Below, piece by piece: positions 10,860 to 23,747 of a stretch of 64,000 nucleotides of DNA. The stretch lies in assembly GCF_000002425.4 (NCBI RefSeq), contig NC_037267.1:4486042-4550041 (forward strand). Direction: 5' to 3'. Source of the DNA: Physcomitrium patens. Its lineage: Eukaryota > Streptophyta > Bryopsida > Funariales > Funariaceae. The stretch's first letter is position 1; each line of letters opens with the position of its first letter. The translations under genes and the position numbers were made by a program. The notes under the pieces are model-generated. The model did no database searches, was not told the DNA's origin, and saw only the letters and a program-made list of their open reading frames with translations.

Positions 10860-13280
10860 TAACTTTTTCTTCTAGGAACAAGTTTTATAAAGAGCGGTCA
10901 TCATCTTTTATAGATCTTGGAATTCTTCATCTTTAATTTGATGGATATTGTCAATGAAAAGCTTCAACTTTCTTTGCTATATTTGCAAGATTTTTTGTTG
11001 GCTTCTATATACATTTATTAATGTCATATCTATGCTAATAAATAAGATATTACAACTTATTTTGGCACCGCCTTGAATGTAAGTCTTCTTCTACCTCAAA
11101 TTCTTGATTATTATCCATTCTAATAGGAAATGGTGGTATTTCTCTTCTTTCCAAGATATTTAGTATCTTGTATGGCTAAAAAAAAGACATGTCAAATACA
11201 AAATAGAACTTCATAGATTCTAATAGATATAATTGATAAGCAATAAGATTGACTTGTTCACAAATAAGAAAAGGTTTAAGCTTATAATAGTCCAACTTGT
11301 TACAAAGATAAGTAGTCTTGCTATCGTGACAAAGTAGATATACCTTATTACCCAAATTGAATTGTGGTTGTTCCTTGTAATAGGCATCTGCATTGAACTT
11401 TTGTAATTCTTAAGTTTCTTTTAAATATACCTTTATTGTTATATATAGCTTTGATAAATGATTTGCCAAATCTTCTATCTCTAGATTATTAACTTTTGAA
11501 AAGTCCAAGGTATCAAGTCATGGATAATAATTATAATTGGCTTATTGAATAGAAGAATATACTAAATTATTGTATGCAAACTCTACTAATGGCAAAAATT
11601 TTATTTAAATATTTTAATGATAGTTGATGGTACACTTCAAATATTTCTTCAAAATTTAATTCATCTATTCTATTTATCTAACAATTTGAGGATGAAAAGC
11701 CAAATAAAGCTTTATATCTACTTTTAGAATCTTGAAAAGGATTTTTTAAAATCTTGATTTAAATTTAATTCTTTTATCTATTATAATATCTTTGGATAAT
11801 CCATGATAGTGATAGAGGTTGTCAAGAAAAAACTTAGCTATTTTTTCACCTGTAATAGATTTTGTACATTCTATAAAATATACTATTTTGATAAAATGAT
11901 CTACTATCATAAATATATAATTATATAAATTTGAAATATAAAAGATCCTTGATAAAATCTATAGGAACAAAAGACCATATTTGTTTTAGAATAAGTAATG
12001 GCTAAAGAAGTCTATAAGGTTGATGATGAGGAATTTTTGATCTTGAACAAATATCACATGATTATATAAAATCTTTGTCTGCTTTTTATATTTGAAGCTA
12101 CTAAAAATTCTTGATATTAGTTCTAAAGTCTTATTGTATCCAAAATTTTTGGTTGTTAGAAAGTCATGATGAGCTTTAAAAACATGTAATTGTAATTTTT
12201 TTTTTAGAATATATAACTATTTTTTAAAAAATAGAATAGGTTATTTTTGAACTTGAACTTCAAAGCATCATAAGACTTGAAAGAATTATTTTTAACATCA
12301 TAAACAAGTGGATCAAAGAAAATACTTGATTGAATTTGCTTGAGAAAGATTGAATCTACAATCAATGTTGATTTTATTACTCAAAGTTAAAAATCCTTTT
12401 GCTTCAAGAAAATAATTCTTTGTTAATCAAAAGTTATATTTCTTTCTTTTGATGTAATATAAAAATATTTAAAAAAAGAATATAAAAAATCTTATTATTT
12501 TTTAAATTGATGAATAATCTTAAAATCAAATCTTGATAAAGACATGCTCTAACAAGCTTGGCAACAATTCAAAATACATGTTGATATAAAGTACTTAAGA
12601 TTCTTGTATTTTGTATATATTGAAACTAGATTAAATGCACATTTTAGATAATGATGCCATTCATGAAATAAATCTATGATTGTAAGAAATTATTTTTTGT
12701 GGATTTCATAGTTAATCTTGATTGCTAAAAATTTCTTGGAATGAAAAGCTACTGCTTGGAGCTTGTCATTTGCTACCATTTGTAACAAAAAAACATCCAT
12801 AGTAAAGTTTGATGCATTTTTCTGCATAAAAAATTTCTTAGAAAAAATTGACGCAATACAAAATTGATGTAAAAATGAATGTTGTCTTCAAGGCTTCAAA
12901 AGATGCTTTAGTTGCTTTATTCCACTCAAGTTTGTCTTTATATATTAGATATTTAAGAGGAGCTGTAACTTGAAAAAAAATCTTAATAAAGTTTTGGTAA
13001 TAATTGATAAATTTTAAAAATTATAGGACATCTTTAATTATTTTTTGAATCTTTTAATCTATGATAGTTTTGACCTTTTTAAGATCCATTATAAGACCAT
13101 CATTTAAAATAATGTATTTTAAGATGTCAACTTGAGTAGTGTAAAATACTCACTTCTTCATCTTGGTATAAAAACTTATATTATTAAATGTTGAAAAGTA
13201 ATTGGCATTTGAAATGTCTATACTTGATTTGAAATTCAATTTTTTATTTGTCTCCTTTAATGCATATCAGATTATATTAA
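10860..13280 (-). pseudogene. A1 RT (second part), RNase H and integrase remnant
   Basis: Reading right to left, this aligns with the A3 pol from the YLDD-side of RT through RNase H and integrase to the region before the 3' LTR. Landmarks seen on the plus strand are the complements of the chromodomain approach (11060-11160), the integrase core (11700-12100) and the RT thumb or RNase H boundary (12700-13130). It is a fossil with many breaks, AT-enriched by transitions. Confidence 0.75.
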
Positions 13281-13286
13281 AAAAAA

Positions 13287-13747
13287 GCCCAATCTATCAT
13301 AAAAGTTTAAGACTCTTCTAGTGTATAGTAATATAAAACTTCATCACAAAGCCGAACAAAATGGATTAGAACAAAATTGAATAGAACTAAATAAAATAAG
13401 ACATAAAAGACAAAATTGTACAAATAAAAATAGAACAAAATAAAATTGAACAAGAAGATGTAAAATCAAACTTTATTAAAAAAGAAGGTCCAAAGCTATA
13501 CATGATCAGATGTCCAAAAGACCATGGCTAGTCTTATTTATACTTTCTTCTACTATCATGGATTTTTTAGAATGTTTCTAGATGATGGACCCTACTTATA
13601 TAACCACCTTAAACTCTTTTTAGAAGGTTCTATGGTAGATCCTATCTAAATAACTGTTCTAAGTTTTTTTTAGAATATTCTATAGTAGATATTACTTAGT
13701 CTAGTAATCTAGTCTCAATTCTAAAAACTTCCATAACCTCTCAAACA
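13287..13747 (-). repeat. D 3' LTR (approximate bounds)
   Basis: The left end matches the sequence just inside the right LTR (agtttaagactc, cttcatcacaaag, aacaaaatgga). The right bound is set at a CA near 13747 and is uncertain by tens of bases. It contains repeated ttctagaa-like words near 13540-13700. Confidence 0.5.
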
Positions 13748-13999
13748 TGGTTTCAATTATCTATTTATATGTATTAATAATACTAATATTTTATCAATAC
13801 CTTGTTAAAATTAATCTCCTTCTATTAATGCATAACATCCTTGTTTTGCTTTTGATGGTATCTCCAAATTGTTTCTTGATAATTGGTGAAGTTTTGTATA
13901 AGTTCTCACGTTGCATTGTTGATGGGATAACCTTTCTAAAGAACTTTGCATTGAAGTTGTAGATGTCCATTGCCATGGAAAAGGTAGCAATGCTCTAAA

Positions 14000-16900
14000 A
14001 TGCCATCCATTTCATATTCTTGTTGGCCATCAACTACAATTGGTGGTGATGGTGGTTGGTGTTAATCTAAAAAGTGATTTGATTTGGTATGAAATTTTTT
14101 TAGTTGCAAAACATAAAAGATTGGATAGACCCAAATATGTAGTAGAAGCTTGAGGCAATATGCAACATCAAAAATCTTTGCAAAAATGTAGAAAGGTCTA
14201 AGCTACTTACGTACTAGTTTATGGATTTGTATTGATGTAACAAGTGATAAGTTGGAATTGGAGAGTAATACTTGAACATCCTTCTAGAAGGTCTTGTATT
14301 GTTGATGGTTATCCACATACTACTTTTGTTAATTTTGTACAATAAAGAGAAGATGTTGTAGCTCTTATAAGGTCATTGTAAGCTGTTGTATAAACTCCTC
14401 TACTATCACGTTGTTAGTGTTGATGGGACAATAGAGAATTGGCATAATTGGATGCTCATTGGTGTTATGAAAAAAATGATAAATGACCAATATTTACTTA
14501 AATACTATCATTGTAAGCAAGCTTTAAAGGCGTCAAATATTCATCTCAGTCATTATGATGAACTATCACAAATGCTTGCATCATATCTTCTAAGGTTTAA
14601 TTTGCATGCTTTATTTATCTATCTATTTGGAAAAAAAAAGGCTATAGACATGACAAATCATGTGCTTAGTAGCTTGAATAAGATTTTCCAAAAGATTTTT
14701 TTAAAGCATGGATCTCGATCTAAAACAATAATACAAGTTAATCCATGGTGACAAAAGACAATATCAAAGAAGACTTGTACAAGTACTGGAGCATCAATAT
14801 TTAAGGACACTACGGCCAAGTGAAGTTGCTTTGAAAGTCAATTTATAAAGATAACAATTTCAATGTGATTTTGAGGTGTTTGTGGCAAACACATAATGAG
14901 ATCCGTAGTCATCTGCTTCCAATGTATCATACATAGTAAAATTGGCTGCAATAGTCCAAAAAATACTGCATTGTATGCTTTATTATATTGACATGACTTG
15001 TAAGAGTACATAAAAGCTCAAACATCACGATCCAAACTTGTCCAAAATCATATCCTTAAAATCCATTCCAAAGTCTTCTATCACCTTAGATGTCAAAATA
15101 TTGGGATGTCATATCTCTCTTGAAGTATACACATTTAGAGTATAATATTGTTAGGTACATAAATTTGCTTCTTAAAATAGAATAAGACATCATTAAGACT
15201 ATAATCTTAATATTTTATATTGTCCACTTTCAACCAATCATTAACCATCTTGAAATAAGTACCATGATGCATAGCTTCCTTTTATTTTGTCTCTTTGGTT
15301 AGGTTTGAAATAATACTATTAATAGTAATAACTTCTATCTTATCTCACAATTTATCCTTTCGATTTGGTCCTTACAATAAGCTATCAGATATAATATGTT
15401 GTCACCCTTGTTTGTACTCAAGCTAAATGTCAAAAAATTATAACTATTCTTTCTAACAATGATGTTGTAATTTCATATTTTTTTAAATATAAATTGTGTA
15501 ACAAGAGTTGATAGTCAATCCAAACAACCATTGGCTTTTCTAATAGATAGTATTACTACACCTTTGTGGCATGTATAATTTCTAATTACTCTTAATCACA
15601 TGTAGAGTAATTGAACTCTATCCTCCTAAGCTTGTATGATTCATATGCTATAAGTTGAAGGCTCCTACTAAAGTCCTATTGAAGGATCGTTCCAATAGCA
15701 AAGTTAGAAGCATCAATTTTAAATATTTAAGGAAGGTTGAGATCATATAGTTGTAATATTGGAGTAGTAATGAGTGCCTCTTTCAACCTATCAAAGGTAC
15801 TTTGCTACTCCAATTTCCATTCAAATGAGGCACTTTTCTTCAATAGATTTGTCAATAACGCAATAATGTATTCAAATTGCCAAATAAAATGGTAATAATA
15901 TGCAACAAAACCTACAAATGAATACACTTTAGAAGCATCATTGGAGGTTGATTAATATTCTATTGCTTTTATCTTATCTTCTTCCATATGCATGCCTTCG
16001 GAAGACACTATATGCTCTAAAAAGATGACTTTTAACTTCCAAAGTTATATTTTAATTGCTTACAATAGAAGCGACTATCTTGTAGCTGATACAACACTTC
16101 TTGTAGGTATTGCTAATATTCCTTAAATATTTTATTATATATAAGGATATCATCAATGAAGATAACTACACACTTATCCAAAAGATTTAAAAATAATTTG
16201 TTCATATGACGCATGAAAGAGATTAGAATATTGATAAGACTAAAAGATAAAACAAGCCATTCAAATTATTCATAGTATGTATAAATACCATCTTTTTGAT
16301 ATCCTCTCTTGCAATAGATATGTCTCAATATCCGCTCTAAAGATCCAATTTGCTAAAGATGGTCACACCTCAAAGTTAATCAAGAAGATCATTCATGTAT
16401 GAAAGTAGATATGTATTTTTAATAGTTTGCTTATTGAGGCCTTGATAGTTCATGCAAAGCTAAAGTCTACCATCTTTTTTAGATGCAAAGAGTACAAGTG
16501 GTCTCTATGGTGATGTATTTTTTTAAATGAGAGTTTTTTTAAGAATTTATCCAATATTTTTCATAGTTCTTCAAGTTTATTTGGTACTAGGTAATAAATT
16601 GGCTGACTTGCTGGATTGGCTCTAAGTAATAGTTTTATTTAAAATGAGGTACCTTGATCAAGAGGCATGCCACTAGGTAGGTTGGTTGAAAAGACATCTT
16701 AATATTCTTGTATGAATTACTTTATTTGTTCTCTTCTTTTGACTGTCTTGACTACCACTAATGTAAGATTTAGAACCACCATATATATCAGTTGTTTATG
16801 TTATATTTGCTTTTTCATAAAGATTTTTCATAAGAGTAAATCTTTAGCTATAGATTATTTTTTTTCTTCATTTGATATAGAGGTACAAAGAGTCACTTTG

Positions 16901-18250
16901 CATCTACCATCTTTAAAGGAGATTATTCTTGCTATCTAATCAACTTACTTATTTTTTACCTCTAGCCATGGCATACCAAGGATAATATCATATCTTAGCT
17001 TTGTTACCTTGAACCTCTTTCTTAAGATATAAGTATTAGTTAACCTAAAGGTTTCTTTTTTATATATTTCAATTGATATGTTTTCTCAATTATTTATAAG
17101 GTATATACTTTTTTCCTTAAATACCTTAGTTTTAATGCCAAGTCAGTTGGTACTTTCAATTGAGATGTAATTTTTTGTAAAATCATAATTATTAAGTACT
17201 TAACATAATTGTTTTTTTTAGTATTTCTATTAGATGCACAAGTTGACTCTTTTTATAATTATCTAATACTATGCCATTTATTTCTTAAAGACAATAGCTA
17301 TTCTTAATACTTTTCCTTGGCACCTTTACTGAAAAGCTTCATTTTTCTTTTCTATTTCATTATTAACTTGGTGAGTCTTGAAACTATGAACTCATCTTGT
17401 TTTGTTAAAGATAAAATTTTGACATTTTGGACAACCTTCAATTTGATGGTCTGGCTCTCGACAATAGAAACACAATTCATTTTGTACCAATATTTGTCAT
17501 CTTTGTGGTATTAGTGATCCTTGTAGGGCATCAATCTCCATTGGCATTGATTATTGAGTCATAATATTAGATAATGGCATAAGATTTTGTATTATAGGTT
17601 ATACTCCACAATTTTTAAAATCTATAGTATCAATCTTCTCTCTAATCCTAATTACCTCTTTAAGCATTTGTGGATCCCTTAGTTTCACCTCTTGCTAGAT
17701 CCCAGCTTTCAAACCTCATGGAAATCAATCCATTATCTTTGCCTCTGAAACATTGCCAATTTGGAGACATAAGAACTTAAATTGGGAGACATAATCTTGT
17801 ACTAACTCAGATTGTGTAAGATTTGTCAACTGATTGCGCACTATCTTCTCTACATTGATGGACCAAAATTGATACCTAAACTCAATTTCAAACTCCTCCC
17901 AATCATAAAATCCACCTTGAGCTCCATAGCTTTGAATTTGATGTCGCCACCAAATAGCTGTTGCATCTTTCAAATAATTGGTTGCATATATAATTCCTTT
18001 AGTGATATTTGCTCTAGATAGTAGGAAGTATTGTTATATATTGAAGAGCCATTGAAATAAATCTTCTTGTCTTGAAGTCCTATAATATGTACTAGAATTA
18101 CTCAATTTCAGCCTAGCAGATGTCAACTCCCTTATCCTTGTTAAGTAGCTATTTGGCCAAAGAGGTGTTGTAATTGAGCCTCTATTTGTAATTGCTCCAC
18201 CATATCTTTTATGTTGTAATTTTCTTATTGGACTCCATTATTATAATACC
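14000..18250 (-). pseudogene. D gag-pol remnant
   Basis: On the minus strand a gag core lies at about 17725-17973 (tryptophan pair and W.EF..EF..FW pattern typical of retrotransposon gag), a zinc-knuckle remnant near 17430-17460, protease near 16900-17150, RT near 15900-16700 with an ASKKDG..LCMNYQGLN stretch at about 16420-16500, and RNase H near 15400-15900. The integrase area, about 14000-15300, is recognised only by position. It is a fossil with many breaks. Confidence 0.65.
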
Positions 18251-18381
18251 TTTTTAACTTTTAGTTGATTTTTTACAAATAGCTTGTAGTAGCTTCAATA
18301 TAGTATCTAGTGTGAGCACAATAATTGACATTCAATTAGATGATGGCTATCAATGTACTACAAAAGAATAGTCTAACACTT

Positions 18382-18393
18382 GCTTTAATACTA
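18382..18393 (-). promoter_or_regulatory. D primer-binding site, iMet-tRNA type (decayed)
   Basis: The minus strand reads tagtattaaagc, two or three transitions from TGGTATCAGAGC, the usual plant initiator-Met primer site. It lies about 8 nt from the inner edge of the D 5' LTR (18402), the ordinary position. This contrasts with families A and B. Confidence 0.5.
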
Positions 18394-18401
18394 ATGAAAC
18401 A

Positions 18402-18545
18402 TGACCAATTTATTATGAGAGTTTAAGATTCTTTTAATCGACAATAACATAAAACTTCATGACAAAGTAGGACAAAATGGACTAGAATAAAACTAAACAA
18501 AACTAATCAGAATAGGATACAAAATATGAGCCTTTATTGGAAATT
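18402..18545 (-). repeat. D 5' LTR, recognisable part
   Basis: About 145 bp align with the left LTR of D. A-family RT sequence resumes at about 18546. Confidence 0.5.
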
Positions 18546-20940
18546 TAGAGTGACGTATGAAGTTCTTAGCCAAATTTTTATCAATTTATTCCTTATAAGT
18601 ATAGCCAATTTGTTCTAAGATAGGCTATAAATTGGTCTAAATAGTGGTTGAATTCTTTTTTGAAGAACAATGGAATAATTATAAGCATAATATTTTGAAA
18701 GAATATTTGCATTCATTTTTCTGAAAGATGTCTTGATAATCTTGATATTGGATTGGAATGCAACTTAAAATATTTTTTCAATATTAATAATAAGTATAGC
18801 ATATATAATAAAAATTTACCATTCTTTTAAAGCATACATGAAAGTTTTTGAACCTACCAATAATGGTTTAGATATATCAATCTTATAGATTTTTATTTTC
18901 CTAGTAGAATCTTAGGCTAAATTATAGAAAAAATCAAGATTGTAAGAAATATAATCTATTTAAAAGTTATACCTTTTTATCTATAATAATCATAAAATAA
19001 TTGAATTAGATAAAAATCTAATTATATTTAAGTATTATTAAATTTTTATGACCATTAATTTTTACTTCTACAAAATAGTTTTATATGTAATATTCTTAGA
19101 AGATAATAAATGATTATTTATTACTTCTATATGCATAAGTTTGATTTTCTTAACTAAAGATATATCTTGTTATTTGACAAAGTCTTTATCTATAAAATAA
19201 ATTGAGGCTTTTGAATTCAACATGGCTAAGATTTTGTAATTTTTTGGTCTTAAATAAACTTCTATTATAAAATAAGTTAATAAATTTGAAGAAAGATTAT
19301 GATATTTATTATAAGTTGTATAAAATTTTAGCTATACAATTCCTATTGCAGTTGAAGAAACTCGTTTTTTGACATATAAACTTCTTTGGCAACCATGCTC
19401 TATATTTTATAATTATATTGCTTCTTTGAACAATCTTAAGAAGTGTGCTTAAGTTCTCCATAATATAGGTACAAACCTTTTTGACAACAATAAGTCTTTT
19501 TTTTGCTTAATAAGAGGTTTAAAACATACCATATAAATTTGTATTGGATCTAGCCTTGATGAATAAGTTTTTAAAAACTTGAGAGCTATCATCATTACTT
19601 GACTTGTTCTTCTCTCATTAAATCTTTATTCTTGATTCCTTTTAAATAACCAATTTTTCCATGTAATGGCTTAAGTAATAAATTATTTTAAAGATTTTAG
19701 TTTTGACATTATTAATAACAAATCTTTGACATGATCTTTGAATTTATATCAAAATTGATTGATAAAGATTTTGTCATTCTAGTCCACATTGCAAGCAAGA
19801 TTTTGGAATTCAATAGCATATATAGTAGTTGATCATGATTCTTGTCATAAAGATAAGAGTTTGATTTTTTCTATTTTTTCTTAATTACTTTTTTTAAATG
19901 TGGTTAAAAAAACTTCTAAAAATGAATTTAAATCATAGAAGAATCATGAATCCTTTTCCATCAAAGATGTAAACCAAAAGAGAGTACTTCAAAATAATAA
20001 TATCCCTATGAATCCAACTTGAGTAAATCCATTAGGGTATTGGAAGGGATGCAATCTTATATAGAGCTTGACTTGTTGCAAAAAACTTCAAAATTTTAAT
20101 CTAGTTCCATCAAACTTCTCAAGCATACTAATTCTTATTCTTGTTGTACTTATAGAAATAAAAATTTCTAGATTTAGTTGTGAGATTGATTTACTTATTT
20201 CCTTCAATTACAAATTTTTTTGACACAAATTTTTAACTTCTTCTATAGGCATCAGATTAGTGATTCCTTAGTTGACATTGATGATGTATGAAATTTCTAT
20301 CCTAAAATTATTGATAAGTTTGTAAAAATTTGCAATAGTTGCGAATGTATTCTTATCTTAACTAAGTATAGTATCTATAATTTTTTCTTCTATTTCAAAT
20401 AACTAAAAAAATTTATAAGTCAAATTAAAGGAGGGCAATCTACAACCTCTATTGTCAAATGAAAATTTCTACAAAAAAGTTTAATCCAGTCTCTTTAAGA
20501 AAAAAATAGTGTTAGAAAATTAAATAGTTTGTTTAAAGGTGGATAATTTTTAATCTTTAAAGATAATAATAGAAATAATACCTCCATGATTCATATTAGA
20601 AATATGTGAGATTTCTATTCTTAGAGTATTGACAAGCTCATGAAGATTTATAATAGTTGCAAATCTATTGTCACTTCCACTAAGAGTAGCATCCATAAAC
20701 TTTTCTTCTATATAAAATTTTTACAAATTTAAAAAGTTAAATTAGAAGAAGATAATCTATAACCTCTAATATCAAATAAAAATTTCTACAAAGAGAACTA
20801 ATTCACTCTATTTAAGAAAAAAATTAAAGTTAAAAAATTAAACTATTTATTTAAAGATGGCTAATTTGTAACCTTTAAAATAAAATAATATAAGTGGAAT
20901 AATCTACTTATTTTTAAAATAAGATAAGAACAATGAATTT
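18546..20940 (-). pseudogene. A1 gag, protease and RT start remnant
   Basis: From right to left: a leader with decayed repeats of the gaggttgtgga / hairpin motif (20430-20940), gag (about 19560-20400), zinc-knuckle region (about 19430-19500), protease (about 18900-19350) and the beginning of RT (18546-18830). Each aligns by eye with A3 at 57740-58750. It is a fossil with many breaks. Confidence 0.72.
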
Positions 20941-20955
20941 GCACTCTTGTCAAAT

Positions 20956-21441
20956 TATTAAGGATATGAATCTCAAAGAAAGAAAATCTCAATATACTCT
21001 CTTATTTTATAAAAAGGTTAAAAAATTATTTAAATATAGTAATATATTAAATTAGTATGGCTATTACCAAAGATAAGAAGATTAGAAAGTCTTGAAATAA
21101 GACAAAAGAGTAGAAAGGCATTTATAAGAGTGAAAAAGGTTTCACTCTTGCTTCCATATATATTATCTAATTAAGAGCTATATTATGATATTCTATTGAA
21201 TCTTTAATACATGCTAATTTTAGTAGATATATGACTTAATTTATAAGGTAAGTTATCTATATACACACTACATAATTAGCTTTTTCTACAAGCTATTAAC
21301 ACATATGTTACATGACTAATTTGTTGATCAAGTTTCTAGCCTACTAATTAATTATAAATATGTGTAAAGTTAAAGTAGTATTTATGTAGCTCTTAATAAT
21401 CTTCTTTAGAAGATATTATGAAATTAATCTATTTTTATCTA
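20956..21441 (-). repeat. A1 5' LTR
   Basis: It aligns with the A LTRs; the outer end is not preserved to its terminus. TATATA at 21157-21162 and the paired arms ataagagtgaaa / tttcactctt are present. Two bases inside its inner edge, ACTCTTGTCAA (20943-20953) is perfectly preserved despite heavy decay around it. Confidence 0.75.
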
Positions 21442-22149
21442 TGTGAACTCAAATAAACCTCTATAAGTTGGAAGCCTATTTTAATTTATAAAAATTCAAT
21501 TATCTAAATATTCTAAAAATTATTGATTAATATTTGATTTAATATCCAAAGAATTTAATAACATTCCAATTGTAAAATAAAATAAGCCACTTTTTTAGGT
21601 GATTTCATATTATTCATAACTATTAATTAACTTATGAGTGATTAAATAAAAACTTCTTCTTACATCTTATTAAAAGAAATTAGCCTCTCAATAAATTAAG
21701 TTTACATTCAAAAAATCACAATCTACCATATAAACTACACTACAATACAAAAGCCACACGTATTTAAGAAGAAATGATTTATTTTATTTTATTTTATTTT
21801 CTTTTTATTTAATTATTTAATAAAAATTTATCCAAATTTTAATTTTCATCTATAATAATTTTTCATCAACAATAATTTTTTTATCTATAAATGAATTTTC
21901 ATCCATGAATAAAAAATTATCTAAATTTGATCAATTTTCATTCATAAAATACATCTATTATTGTATTAAATCATTGATTGAAATTCATCTTTAATCATTG
22001 ATTTTTAAATCTAATTTTTTATTTTATTCTAATTATTCTAAAACTTACGTTCGATTATATTTTATTATTTTTTTAACTAATAAAGGTCTCAATGAAGGCG
22101 TTGAAGCCTTTTGATACTATTCCAATGGACCTCCTATAATTAAAGGTGG
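21442..22149. other. AT-rich spacer, unassigned
   Basis: No gene or known element is recognised. It includes attttatttt runs near 21780-21810 and repeated ttttcatc words near 21840-21950. The last bases (ggtgg, 22145-22149) are the left target duplication of B2. Confidence 0.6.
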
Positions 22150-22446
22150 TGTCACGGACAAGGAAATATAGACTCGAGATCTAACAAGAAATTCAAGAAG
22201 AACTGGCAAGAACTAGATTAATTAGATGAATACAAGAACAATACCAGAGAGGTGAGCTAGAGCTCCAAGAGATGTGTTGTCGAGACTGAAGAACTCTTCA
22301 CCCTCGATTCCAATATATACTCCTATTTAGGAAGCTTCTCAAGCAACTTCTACCAACTAAGAAGCTTCTAGAAGGTTCCAAAGACTTGCTTCTAGAAGGT
22401 TCTAGAAACTTGTCTCTAGAAGGTTCTAAGGACTATGTCCCGAACA
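22150..22446 (-). repeat. B2 3' LTR
   Basis: It runs from TGTCACGG to CGAACA on the plus strand. It contains TATATA at 22314-22319, the RNA-start 11-mer (plus strand ttgtcgagact, 22277-22287) 32 nt from it, and GAA/TTC arrays upstream of the TATA box at 22361-22378, 22390-22407 and 22419-22426. A purine tract (minus strand) follows at about 22449-22460. Confidence 0.88.
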
Positions 22447-22519
22447 TCACCCCTTCCTTTAGCTTTGAGGTCTCTGAGAAGCAATGTTGTTGTTAATCAG
22501 TACCAACGCAAGAAAATGA

Positions 22520-22852
22520 AGATCTGTCACATAACGTCTGCTATGAACTCCAACTGTTGTTCACGAGGGAAGTGGTTCATCGGTCCTTGAAGCCAATGGT
22601 AGTGGCCCACTCCTTCAACTTCTGACCAAGTATGAACTTCCATGTCCTCATTGTGAAATTGTCCTGCAAACACGCCTTTTGGCTGACCATCGTAAGCAGG
22701 CTCGGACTCAAATACAATCACCAATGATCGATTACTCGGTATCCTCCATCGTCATCGTGGTGTAGGCAGTTCTTCATCTCGGGGTCGCCTTCGTGAGCTA
22801 GTCGATTGAAATAATCTGACTCGTATAGTATCTATCTCTTGGCTATCCATAT
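22520..22852 (-). pseudogene. B2 accessory gene between chromodomain and 3' LTR
   Basis: I do not recognise the family. The minus strand encodes a product that starts MDSQE, has an Arg-rich N-terminal part, then LVIVFE.EP..DG.P and a C-terminal box GVGHYHWLQGPMNHFPREQ. The same order and box occur in the A3 gene at 54538-54960, although A and B have diverged elsewhere. Its place is the same in both: after the integrase chromodomain, before the purine tract and 3' LTR, in the sense of the element. No signal peptide or membrane span is evident. This copy is broken. Confidence 0.6.
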
Positions 22853-22949
22853 CAGAAGACCAAACTATGGCTACTGAAAAAATTCTATTTTATCTTGGAG
22901 AAAATAACTACATCAACAATGAATTTTGGTGGTGCTCTCCTCCTTTCTT

Positions 22950-23747
22950 ATATTCTTGGGTGAGCAAGCTTCAGAAAGAAGCTATCATCAAACCGGCTTA
23001 GGTTTATGAGGATGTTGTTGATGAAACTCATGTACCTTTTGTAGCGCATTGCCGAGATTTTCAGCTGGCTTCCACGTTCGCTCATTAATGTCATAGCCAC
23101 ATCAATGAACAAGATACTCCAACTTGCCCCACCTTCGCCGTGAATCCAGCACCTTTTCAACCTCGTATTCCTTGTGGTTCTCGATCTCAATACTAGGTGG
23201 TGGACATTGCACTCTTCCAAGAAAAGATGACTCTCGATAAGGCTCCAATAGAGAAATATGAAAGACTGGATGTACCTTCATAAAAGCCGATAATTCCAGA
23301 CGGTATGCCACTAGATTGATTTGCTTCTGGATGATAAATGGTCCCAATCTTCAATAGTCCAACTTATCACATGGTCGCTTGGTTTTGATATTTCGTCGAA
23401 GAATCCATGCTTTATCTCCAATTTTGAAAGTAGCTGCTTGATTTCGAAATCTATTTGCAGACGCCTTGTAGGATTCTTGAGCGGATTATAATTGAAGCTT
23501 GAACATATTTTGAAGCTCTAATAGTTGTTTCGCAAATCCTTCAGCTGTTGGATTGTTATTTGTTGACGGACTCAATAAATCAAGCTTCGGATGATACCCA
23601 TAGTTGGAAAAGAATGGTGTGTATTGAATCAATGTATGGAGGGTGTTGTTATATGCAAACTCAGCTAGCGGCAGATATGTGGTCCAATCGTCTTGCTGAT
23701 AGTTGATGCTGCATCGTAAGTATTGTTCCAAGACTTGATTCACCCGT
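22950..23747 (-). pseudogene. B2 integrase C-terminal part with chromodomain
   Basis: It aligns with the end of the A3 and B1 integrases: the YNNTLH..TPFFSNYGYHP segment near 23560-23680, the GPF-type domain near 23280-23400, then HPVFHISLLEPY and a chromodomain (YEVEKVLDSRR...LEYLVH, about 23100-23190). Chromodomains steer integration towards modified chromatin in this family. It is a fossil with a few breaks. Confidence 0.78.

Larger units (their letters stand above)
13287..18545 (-). mobile_element. D: old Ty3/gypsy relic inserted in A1
   Basis: LTR-like sequences at 13287-13747 and 18402-18545 share the ends near cccaat/accaat..tttaag and acaaaatgga. Inside, on the minus strand, lie gag, a zinc-knuckle area, protease, RT and a poorly preserved integrase area. 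A-family RT sequence stops just left of it and resumes just right of it, so D was inserted into A1. The lineage within Ty3/gypsy is not resolved. It has many breaks and is old. Confidence 0.72.
8121..21441 (-). mobile_element. A1: old Ty3/gypsy chromovirus, split by E and D
   Basis: Read on the minus strand, the order is 5' LTR (20956-21441), gag, protease, first part of RT (18546-20940), second part of RT, RNase H and integrase (10860-13280), then the 3' LTR (8121-8569 plus 10759-10859). E (8570-10753) sits inside the 3' LTR and D (13287-18545) inside RT; in each case A-family sequence resumes on the far side. It is heavily decayed and AT-rich, with many breaks. Confidence 0.82.

Noticed and set aside
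14386-14751. 121-codon plus-strand frame
   Set aside because: It lies antisense within the decayed D element and shows no recognisable domain.
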